Below, piece after piece: positions 56,202 through 64,000 of a stretch of DNA of 64,000 nt (position 1 is the first letter of the stretch; each line of letters begins with the position of its first letter). A program made the position numbers and the translations under genes. The notes beneath the pieces were generated by a model. It did no database searches and had not been told where the DNA came from. It saw only the letters and a program-made list of their open reading frames with translations. Origin of the DNA: Ananas comosus (lineage: Eukaryota > Streptophyta > Magnoliopsida > Poales > Bromeliaceae); the NCBI RefSeq assembly GCF_001540865.1, contig NC_033629.1, forward strand, positions 6,078,033-6,142,032, given 5' to 3'.

Positions 56202-58585
56202 TGTAACACACTAGACCTTTGCAAATTGCGAGGTTCGAGTGTTTGATCTGAGTGTCGAGCTTTTTTAGACTTTCTGGAAGGTCGTAGACAGTATTCCGAC
56301 CTATGGCTCGCATCCCGAGAATTGTGGTTTCAAGCTAGTACTAAAAAACCCAAAAAATTTGGATTTTGGTTAGCTCTCAGGTAGCCTTCAGAGGCTGGTG
56401 TACCGGTACGGGGTGATGGCTGTACCGGTACAGCCATCAACTGTGGCATTGTCTCAGCCGACCCGAGGCTCGGGTTGGGCGTTTTCATGGGAGGTGTACC
56501 GGTACGCGGGCCCGTGTACCGGTACGCGGGCCCGTGTACCGGTACGCAGAGGCAATTTTTCAGCTGTCCGAACTGCAGGGGGTTTTTCGCGTTTGTGCCT
56601 AATCTATTGAGCACCCACGCCCCTTAGGGCTTCTCCTGAGCCCAGAACACAAGGAGGAGAAGGTAGGGCACCCTCCCCTTCATCTCTTTGGATTTGGTCC
56701 CTGTCTTTTGGATTTTTCTTGGATTAACCTCTCTCTTTTTCCCTTTTGGTGCTATTGCACCATGATTGAAACCAAGAGCTTGGATTTGGAGCTTTGTGGA
56801 GGGAAGATCTTGGGACTTAGTGTATTTAGAGCTTCATTTAAAGCTTCTAAGAGGTAAGCTTGTTGTTCTTTTCCTCTAAATTGGAGTTTTATTGTTAGAA
56901 TTGAGATGAAACCCTAGAATGAGGTTTTAGGGTTTAATTTGGGCATTTTGAATTTAGGGCTTTTGGAGCTAGATTGAGTGGATTAGAGGCTTCCTTTTGG
57001 TTGGATTGGAAGGGCTCTAACTCTCTTTTGGAGCTTTAGAGGAGATTTTGCACTAGAGGTGAGTTTTCCTCACCTATGCTTAATTAGCTTAATGATTGAG
57101 CTAAGTGTTGTCCGTATGGTTCGTGTGACGCTTGTTCTTGTACCTCTAGGATACTAGGAGGCTAGTGGACACCCACATTGGAGCAAACGAAGAGTTTCGT
57201 TGTCATCGGTGGGTTTGGCTTCATGAAAACGGGGCGAAATGGCCCTAAGCTTTCTAAACCTTTCGTATACTATTTCTAAATGCAAATCTATACTAAATGA
57301 AATTTATGTGAATTTTAGAACCCCTAAAATGCATGTGTTATGTATAAGAAAATTTTCACTCTATATAGTAGAGCATTCTGAGTATTGTGGCATGCATTTG
57401 GGTTAAGCTTGGACTTAGTAAATAAAAGTGTCATAAAGGGGCACTTAGACTAGCACATATGAGACTATTGTATTGAGACTTAGAGATAGGCCATTGGACA
57501 TCTATTACTTCCATGTTTTAGACATGATGACATAGAGATAGGCCTATGACAGAGTTGTGACTTATTCCATATTGTAGACATGAGGACTTGATACTTGAGG
57601 TATACTGATAGCATGCTTGCCATTGTGCTCATTCGCACATGCTTGTGAGGGTCGCTCCCTACAAGCCGGCACTTCGGAGTTGGCCATTGCGATACGTTCG
57701 CCGTGCGGGATTGGGCGCCGAAGTGTATTGCCGTGGGAAAGGCTCATTCCTAGGGTCGGGATGTTGACTACCACGGGGCCATTAGGCAGGGTAAAGCCAG
57801 ACAGCCTTCGGGTGGGTCTTATCAGAGCTGAACTTTAAACAGATAAAGTGACAAGTGAACATTGACTAGAATAGTAAACAATGACATCTTTACTATTACA
57901 TTGTGGACTTTGGGTAGTTGCATATTCATGCATTACATGTTGGGTATTCATGTGTATATATCTAGTAGTTGCTTTCTTACTCATGCAAATCATGCTAAGT
58001 AGAGATATCATGATTATTGGGTACTCGTTTATTTATTTATTTACAGTGCATTTATCGCTTTTGTTATAGTTGTACACTGACCCTCTTTTATATTCTCGGG
58101 CCTAGTGGTGCATTTCACTGAAGTTAGTAATTGCCCACTGGGAACTATTATTTAATAGTTCTCACGTCCCTGTTTCTATGTTTTTCTTTCAGAGCCTTCG
58201 GCACCGGCGGAGGCACGGGATCGCGGCAAGGGTGTCGCTTAGCTAGCTCGTGGAGAGTTCTTTTGCGCTAGGTGGTTACTCCTCCTTTTTGTATTTTGAG
58301 GGAGGGAGAGGTTTTGTGCCATGTATAGAGAGACCACCTTGTACTTCACTCAGCACTCATTATGGGGCTCCTATTGTATTTACTTTATGCTTTAATTTAG
58401 TGGATTATCAGCTTTATGTTCTCTTCTTTGTTTTAGAACTAGTTGTAAAATGCTCTGATATCACTAGATCTCTTTGTATTATAGTTTTAATTATTGAAAA
58501 TTTTGTAGACGCCTTATATGTTTTAGACGTATGGCGGGTCTGGACACGTGCCGGGTAGGCTTCTGCTGAGCCCCGGGGCGTGACA
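56202..58585 (+). mobile_element. 5' LTR of the best preserved Ty3/gypsy element
   Basis: Starts TGTAACACACTAGACC and ends CCCCGGGGCGTGACA, with TG...CA ends, 2384 bp long. The primer site follows after eight bases and gag starts 340 bp later, which fixes it as the 5' LTR. It contains the palindrome array at 56402-56543. TATTTTATA-like TATA signals could not be fixed. The 3' LTR is not in the window. Confidence 0.88.
56402..56543. repeat. Array of five GTACCGGTAC palindromes
   Basis: ACCGGT cores start at 56402, 56424, 56498, 56518 and 56538 (spacings 22, 74, 20, 20), each within GTACCGGTAC. The last three are separated by the identical spacer GCGGGCCCGT. The array starts 200 bp inside the LTR. 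Confidence 0.92.
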
Positions 58586-58593
58586 GATTAAAT

Positions 58594-58605
58594 TGGTATC
58601 AGAGC
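58594..58605 (+). other. Primer binding site, initiator Met tRNA type
   Basis: TGGTATCAGAGC, eight bases after the LTR end. This is where reverse transcription of the element would begin. Confidence 0.93.
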
Positions 58606-58921
58606 CTAGGGTTGAGTCTTAGGGGACCTAGCAAACCTTAGGCCGGTTGGACTATAGGAAATAGGCTCGTGAGAGACGAGGTCTATTCGACTTGTGAGGG
58701 AAAGAATCATGATTGGGTATTATGATAACTCTAAAGAGTTAGAGTTGATTGGATTGTTTGGCTTCTAACTTCGCGGAGGGTTACGTTGGCGGCTGACAAT
58801 GTAACATCGGGAGTTAGATGTGGATAACACTTCCTTACTTTCGCATGATTTGGGTTTTACTTTGAGCGGGGATTCGATAGCATGAGTTACTAACTTGCGC
58901 TTTTATACTGTTTCAGTGACG

Positions 58922-59345
58922 ATGCCGATTACTCGCTCCCAATCAGCCGGGGCGTACAATGCGGCAAACCTTGAGGAGGTCGAGACCTCCGCTACCTCTG
59001 GATCCAGCGAGGTCAGCGAGTTGAGGGGCCAGCTTGCGGCCCTTACTGATTTAGTTACTCAGCAGGCGGAGGCGGCCCGACAGCAGACTGAGGCGGCACG
59101 CCAACAGAAGGCGCGGATGAAGCGCCTGGAGCTCTACTCCTGCAGCAGGCAGCAGCTTCTAGGGAGACGCAGGGCCCTACACCGCCAGCACCCGTTGTGG
59201 ACGTTGCACCGAGAGCGCCGTCCCCCGCGCCCAGTTCTTCGCGTGCGGCGCCTGTGGCAGCAACCCAGGAGGAGGTTTTGGTGGCACCACCTGTGCAGAG
59301 GCCCCCAGTTGGAGCTGTATTCCCTACCTTGGTCGAGGGGCGGAG
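58922..59345 (+). pseudogene. Gag N-terminal part with frameshift(s)
   Basis: An ATG at 58922 opens MPITRSQSAG and continues with a Gln/Ala-rich, probably coiled-coil region (QQAEAARQQTEAARQQ). After about 59137 the open frame leaves the gag frame: the expected ETQGP/Pro-rich linker is found in another frame, and the next gag segment opens at 59358. At least one and probably two small indels separate it from the main gag domain. In a working copy this would be the start of one gag polyprotein. Confidence 0.7.
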
Positions 59346-59357
59346 CGAGATAGACTG

Positions 59358-60542
59358 ATGGAGCGCCTCAATGAGTTCAGGAGGTGCAGCCCCCGAGTCT
59401 TCGACGGCGAGAAGGTCGACCACTGGATCGTGGAGAAGTGGTTGATGCATATGGAGAAGCTCTTCCGCGACACCTTCGTGGAGGAGAGGGACAGAGTTTG
59501 GCTTGCCACTCACCATCTGGACGGCGAGGCCTATCGCTGGTGGTTGGACCTCCAGGAGCACCCCAGTACGGACTTGGCAGCTATTACTTGGACGAGATTC
59601 AAGGAACTTCTCTTGGCGCATTACTTCCCGACGAGCGTCAAGAAGAAGATGGAGCAGGATCTGCGCAGCATGCGCCAGGGAGACCACACCGTAGCCGAGT
59701 ACGAGAGGGAGTTTTCACGGCTTCTGCATTGCGTGCCTTTCGTCGTGCGGGACGACGAAGACAAGGCCCGCATCTTCGAGCGAGGGTTGAGACCGTCTAT
59801 CTACCGGTTTGTGCAATCCTCCAACCTCCAAACCTACCGGGAGGTGGTGGATCACGCGCTCATTGTGGAGAGTGGCGCGGCAGAGATGCAGGAGCGGCGA
59901 GAGGGCTTGGATAGGGGTAAGGCCAAGAGGCCTGCGACGGAGGGTGCGGGCCATAAGCACTCTAGGAGGCCGCCGAAGCACCCCAGGAGCCAGCAGCGTG
60001 GGCGTGACCCGGCGCCTCAGCAAGGAGGATCAGAGCGACGCCGGCCCTTCCCGTGTGTGATCTGTGGTGGTCCTCATCACCCACCGCAGTGTCCACAGCG
60101 AGCGGGCAGGTGCTTCCAGTGTGGCCAGGAGGGCCACGTGCAGACCGAGTGCCCGAGGAGTTTTTCACCAGCACCGTCGACTGCTTCAGCACCGGCTTTA
60201 CCGGCCACTAGCCAGGGGACTCCATCGGCACAGTACCAGCCTAGGCGGCCACCCGTCCAGCGTCAGAGCGAGGGATCACACCAGGCCCCGAGTGGCCGCA
60301 TGTATGCCGCTCAGACCGAGGAGGCGGCGACAGCCGGGGATGTGGTTGCAGGTATCTTTTTACTTGATGGCATTAGAGTTCGTGCATTATTTGATACCGG
60401 TGCATCACATTCATTCATAGATCGGCTATTCGCCGAGTTGCATGGCATCCAGTTAGTTCCATTGTTGCATCCAGGACAGGTTGTAGTACCCGACCACACC
60501 CTTGATATTCGAGAGTTTGCCCCAGCTGCCCTGTGCGTATAG
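59358..60542 (+). CDS. Ty3/gypsy Gag (capsid, zinc knuckle) and protease segment
   Basis: 394 residues. Residues 1-190 are the retrotransposon gag/capsid domain ([29 protein letters not shown]). Residues 190-240 are basic. A CCHC knuckle [14 protein letters not shown] is at 252-265 and a second Cys/His cluster, [13 protein letters not shown], precedes it. Pro/Ser/Gln-rich linker follows, then the aspartic protease with [11 protein letters not shown] (Asp about 346). It ends early at a stop after APAALCV; the rest of the protease lies in the next frame from 60533, so there is a small frameshift near 60535. The protein would package RNA and cut the polyprotein in the cytoplasm. Confidence 0.85.
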   Translation: MERLNEFRRCSPRVFDGEKVDHWIVEKWLMHMEKLFRDTFVEERDRVWLATHHLDGEAYRWWLDLQEHPSTDLAAITWTRFKELLLAHYFPTSVKKKMEQDLRSMRQGDHTVAEYEREFSRLLHCVPFVVRDDEDKARIFERGLRPSIYRFVQSSNLQTYREVVDHALIVESGAAEMQERREGLDRGKAKRPATEGAGHKHSRRPPKHPRSQQRGRDPAPQQGGSERRRPFPCVICGGPHHPPQCPQRAGRCFQCGQEGHVQTECPRSFSPAPSTASAPALPATSQGTPSAQYQPRRPPVQRQSEGSHQAPSGRMYAAQTEEAATAGDVVAGIFLLDGIRVRALFDTGASHSFIDRLFAELHGIQLVPLLHPGQVVVPDHTLDIREFAPAALCV

Positions 60543-62014
60543 GGGATTGGATTATGCCTGTGGATTTGCTAGCCTTGCGCAAGTTAGGGGAGTTTGATGT
60601 GGTCTTGGGTATGGATTGGCTAACTAGGTACTATGCCACCATCGATTGCAAGAATTGCACGGTTACTTTTAGAGAACCGGGGCAAGTTGAGGTGATTTTC
60701 AGAGGATGCCAGAGTTCGCTTTTCGCGATGACGATCAGCTCGTCTCAAGCTAGGCAGCTGATCGGTAGAGGCTGTGTAGCCTTTTTGGCTAGTGTTGTGT
60801 TGAGGGGCGTTGATGATACGCCTAGGCTTGAGGACACTCCGGTGGTATGGGAGTTTCAGGATGTGTTTCCAGCTGAACTACCGGGTATGCCTCCTGATAG
60901 GGAGATTGAGTTTGTGGTAGATCTCGTCCCTGGGACTACCCCAATCTCAAAAGCACCCTATAGGATGGCACCGGCGGAGTTGAAGGAGCTGAGGGCACAG
61001 CTACAGGATCTTCTGGACAGAGGCTTCATTCGGCCGAGCGTCTCGCCTTGGGGCGCTCCAGTTTTGTTCGTCAAGAAAAAGGACGGATCGCTTCGCCTAT
61101 GTGTGGATTATCGTGAGCTCAACAAAGTCACGATCAAGAATAAGTATCCGTTGCCGAGGATTGACGATTTATTTGATCAGCTTCAGGGATCGTGTGTGTA
61201 TTCCAAGATAGACTTACAGTCGGGATACCACCAGTTAAAGATTAAGCCCGAGGACGTTTCAAAGACGGCTTTCAGGACACGGTATGGACACTATGAGTTC
61301 ACAGTTATGCCGTTTGGGCTTACTAATGCCTCGACAGCTTTTATGGATCTGATGAACCGTGTCTTTAAGCCTTATCTGGATAGGTTCGTCGTGGTGTTCA
61401 TCGACGATATTTTGGTCTACTCTCGAAGTGATGCAGATCACAAGGAGCATTTGAGGATTGTACTCCAAGTACTTCGGAAAAAGGAGCTCTATGCCAAGTT
61501 GAAGAAATGCGAATTTTGGCTTCGAGAGGTAGCATTCCTTGGACATTTGATTTCAGGATCAGGCATCGCCGTGGACCCGAGAAAAATTGAGGCTATCAAG
61601 GATTGGCCAAGGCCGACGAGCGTTACGGAGATACGGAGCTTTCTTGGCTTGGCCGGCTACTATAGACGGTTCGTTGAGGGATTTGCAAGGTTATCTACTC
61701 CCCTCACGAGGCTCACGCATAAAGGTGTTAAGTTCATTTGGAATGATGCATGTAAAAGGAGCTTCCAAGAGTTGAAGCAAAGATTAACTACCGCTCCGAT
61801 CCTAGCCCTACCAGTCGCTGGCGCAGGGTATGTGGTTTATAGTGATGCTTCTTTTAATAGATTGGGTCGCGTTTTGATGCAGGACGGCAAAATGATCGCG
61901 TATGCTTCTCGCCAATTGAAGGAGTATCAAAGAAACTATCCTACTCATGACTTGGAGTTGGCGGCCATAGTCTTTGCTTTGAAGCTATGGCGCCACTATC
62001 TTTACGGCGAGTGA
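60533..62014 (+). CDS. Ty3/gypsy reverse transcriptase and RNase H segment
   Basis: 493 residues. It begins with the end of the protease (VVLGMDWL), then a linker and the RT domain: [30 protein letters not shown] and the catalytic FIDD at residues 289-292. The RNase H/thumb follows with [13 protein letters not shown] and [15 protein letters not shown], where the usual Gly-Leu-Gly is altered to Arg-Leu-Gly. It stops at YGE*, just before the second conserved RNase H block TDHKSLKY, which continues in another frame at 62025. This part would copy RNA into DNA. Order PR-RT-RH-IN is that of Ty3/gypsy. Gag and integrase resemble Del/Tekay-type chromoviruses, which is an inference. Confidence 0.9.
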   Translation: MRIGDWIMPVDLLALRKLGEFDVVLGMDWLTRYYATIDCKNCTVTFREPGQVEVIFRGCQSSLFAMTISSSQARQLIGRGCVAFLASVVLRGVDDTPRLEDTPVVWEFQDVFPAELPGMPPDREIEFVVDLVPGTTPISKAPYRMAPAELKELRAQLQDLLDRGFIRPSVSPWGAPVLFVKKKDGSLRLCVDYRELNKVTIKNKYPLPRIDDLFDQLQGSCVYSKIDLQSGYHQLKIKPEDVSKTAFRTRYGHYEFTVMPFGLTNASTAFMDLMNRVFKPYLDRFVVVFIDDILVYSRSDADHKEHLRIVLQVLRKKELYAKLKKCEFWLREVAFLGHLISGSGIAVDPRKIEAIKDWPRPTSVTEIRSFLGLAGYYRRFVEGFARLSTPLTRLTHKGVKFIWNDACKRSFQELKQRLTTAPILALPVAGAGYVVYSDASFNRLGRVLMQDGKMIAYASRQLKEYQRNYPTHDLELAAIVFALKLWRHYLYGE

Positions 62015-62375
62015 TGCGAAGTATATACGGATCATAAGAGCTTAAAGTACTTATTCACTCAGAAGGAGTTAAACTTGAGACAGCGCAGGTGGTTGGAGCT
62101 ACTCAAGGATTACGATCTTACTATTCTCTACCACCCGGGCAAGGCTAATGTGGTGGCAGATGCGCTAAGTAGGAAATCGATGAAAAACTTAGCGATGTAT
62201 GTCGTGACTCAACCGCCGTTGTTCGAGCAGATGAGGCGGTTGGAGTTGGAGGTGGTGGCTCCTGATACCCCTTTGAAACTGATGACTTTAGTAGTGCAAC
62301 CTACATTGCTGGATAGAATCAAAGAAAAGCAAGCCACCGATGAGGGATTGCAAAAGATTAGAGGAAAAAATGATT
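62015..62375 (+). pseudogene. RNase H C-terminus and linker, out of frame
   Basis: TDHKSLKY, then [20 protein letters not shown] and [10 protein letters not shown], the conserved end of RNase H and connection to integrase. It is frame-shifted relative to the RT segment that ends at 62014 and is followed by a stop at 62375-62377. Confidence 0.8.
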
Positions 62376-63044
62376 GATGGTTGCTCCGACGATTTCCTTG
62401 TGGACGACCGAGGGTTGATGCATTTTCGGGGACGACTTTGCGTTCCGGCAGATTTGGAAATTAAAGAAGACATTCTCCAAGAAGCGCACCGGGCGCCCTA
62501 TGCTATACATCCGGGTGGCACCAAGATGTACAAGGACTTGAAACTGCTTTATTGGTGGCCCGGGATGAAAAAGGATGTTGGCGAGTTCGTTGCTAGATGT
62601 CTTAACTTGCCAACAAGTGAAAGCGGAACATCGAGTTCCCGCAGGGAAGCTTCAGAGTTTACCTATACCTGTGTGGAAGTGGGAGAAGATCACCATGGAC
62701 TTCGTGACAGGATTGCCTCGCTCTCAACAGGGCACGATGCTACTTGGGTGATCGTGGATAGGTTGACGAAGTCGGCGCACTTCGTGCCTATTCATACTAC
62801 TTGGACCGGGGAAAAGCTCGCACAAGTGTACCTTGATGAGATTGTGCGGCTTCACGGAGTGCCTACTTCGATTGTATCTGATCGAGACACCCGGTTTGTG
62901 TCTCACTTTTGGAGGAGTCTGCAGGACGCCCTTGGCACTCGATTGGACTTCAGCACTGCTTTCCACCCACAGAGTGATGGACAGTTGGAGCGCACTATTC
63001 AGACCTTAGAGGATATGCTCTGGGCATGTGTGATAGACTTCTAG
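62340..63044 (+). pseudogene. Ty3/gypsy integrase with compensating frameshifts
   Basis: The frame holds the N-terminal zinc-binding region ([22 protein letters not shown]...C). Between about 62612 and 62735 the homologous sequence, including the first catalytic Asp (MDFVTGLP), lies in the neighbouring frame. Then the original frame resumes with [10 protein letters not shown], the second Asp in IVSDRDTRF and the Glu in [17 protein letters not shown] at 63042-63044 ends it inside the core. In a working element integrase would join the DNA copy to host chromosomes in the nucleus. Confidence 0.85.
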
Positions 63045-63113
63045 GGAGGATGGTCGCAGCATCTACCTGTGGCGGAGTTTGCTTATAACAACAGTTAACA
63101 AGCAAGCATCAAG

Positions 63114-63560
63114 ATGGCGCCCTTCGAAGCACTTTATGGACGGAAGTGTAGATCGCCGCTTCATTGGAGTGAAGTTGGCGAGAGACTGGCTTTAGGCTCT
63201 GATGTGCTCCAGGAAGCTGAGGACAAAGTTCGCATCGCTCGGGAGCGACTTTTGACGGCGCAGAGTAGACAGAGGAGCTACGCTGATCAACGGCGGCGGG
63301 ACTTAGAGTTCCAAGTTGGAGACCATGTCTTCTTAAAGGTCTCGCCGACTAGAGGAATAAAGAGATTTGGGATTCGGGGAAAGTTGAGCCCCCGTTTCAT
63401 TGGACCGTATGAGATTTTGAGCGTGTAAGGCCGTAGCGTATAGACTTGCCTACCACCGAACCTATCCGGTGTACATGATGTCTTTCATGTATCAGTCCTC
63501 CGAGGTACATTCACGATCCCAGCTCACGTCTTGAATGCTATACCAGTGGAGCTGCATTGA
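63114..63560 (+). pseudogene. Integrase C-terminus, GPY/F and chromodomain start
   Basis: After the TAG at 63044 and another stop near 63098, homology continues with FEALYGRKCRSPLHW and the GPY/F motif in KLSPRFIGPYEIL, ending at 63428. VHDVFHVSVLR and VLNAIPVEL, the usual link to the chromodomain, follow in a shifted frame up to about 63557. The chromodomain proper is not recognisable. Confidence 0.75.
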
Positions 63561-64000
63561 GGATTGGAGGCTTCGGAGGTTTGTGGGGGGCAGGGGGGGC
63601 AAGGGCTTTTTTTTCTGTTTTCTCTTTGTTCGGGATTTTGTCTTTTTGGGTTTTTGTTTGTTTATTTTTTTTGCGGGGGTTATTTTATGTTCTTGCATAC
63701 ATTTGTGAGTTAGTTTTCGGAGGTTAGTGTCGGGTTAGGATGCAGTGAAGAAGCTAGTGCTTGGAAATTTAATGTTTGGGAACAGGTTTTCCCTTTGTTA
63801 TTGATAGATTCTTGTGGCAAATCGCACGGGAGTCTGGAGATCTTTCTTTTACGTTCGGGAGTCTGATAGATCGCTTGTATTTTGGCTTTAGGTTTGATGT
63901 CGTTGCGGTAGGCTTTTGGCACTCTTGTGTAGATTTTAGGTTGGCCTTGTGTTTTTTTTTACTTTTTTAGGTGTAAGATGTCTTGATGTAGGTTAATTAT
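63561..64000. other. Unassigned sequence after pol
   Basis: G-rich (GGGGGGCAGGGGGGG near 63590) then T/G-rich DNA. It may include the element's untranslated 3' region. No polypurine tract followed by a TGTAACACAC LTR start is seen before the window ends. Confidence 0.4.

Overview
This window is nuclear DNA of a flowering plant. It has a plant-specific group G bZIP (G-box-binding factor) gene with GT-AG introns, initiator-tRNA-primed LTR retrotransposons, a plant tRNA-derived SINE, CACTA, hAT, Mutator and Harbinger elements, and long AT-rich stretches. The transposon types and protein sequences suggest a monocot. Pineapple (Ananas) or a relative is my guess, but the window does not prove it. 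There are four single unresolved bases (8090, 40755, 45312, 46979) and one 100-N assembly gap (48614-48713).

Layout. 1-10960 is transposon debris: a truncated Ty3/gypsy element on the minus strand (gag piece 750-1366, primer site 1707-1718, 2.8-kb LTR 1728-4500), two LTR 3' ends (4501-5356, 5357-6158), and a long foldback element (6159-10930) split by a minus-strand LTR (6639-10123), which itself carries a MITE (7976-8940). 12.6-39.9 kb is the only host gene I can support. It has a (CT)-rich 5' leader near 12.7-12.98 kb, a 2.3-kb leader intron, and nine coding exons from 15289 to 39382 encoding 416 residues. A 21,740-bp intron (17112-38851) falls exactly between the DNA-binding basic region and the leucine zipper. 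That intron is a transposon nest: two MULE-like elements with 9-bp target duplications, a SINE, a Harbinger-like element containing further insertions, a hAT family (CAAGG termini, 8-bp duplications) with four of its five copies here, a MuDR transposase scrap and a broken ORF with DIPST repeats. 40-45.6 kb is AT-rich DNA holding several short inverted-repeat elements beside TA/GA microsatellites, one of them split by a CACTA element. 45.6-64 kb holds a copia remnant, a strongly decayed Ty3/gypsy element (about 48.7-53.3 kb) and a better preserved one. The latter has a 5' LTR at 56202-58585, a primer site at 58594-58605, and gag-protease-RT-RNase H-integrase with several frameshifts to about 63557. 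Its 3' LTR would lie beyond the window.

Most unusual signal. Several of these LTRs carry, about 150-210 bp inside the 5' end, an array of palindromes centred on ACCGGT. In one LTR group the palindrome is GGGACCGGTCCC and in another GTACCGGTAC. In the first group the sites are spaced 20-21, 32, 40-42 and 62 bp apart, close to multiples of one DNA helical turn. This looks like a repeated, helically phased binding array for a dimeric protein, in which both half-sites have changed together between groups. Second is a 498-bp element (25513-26010) carrying seven 24-27-bp palindromes built on GGCGGTGAA/TTCACCGCC.
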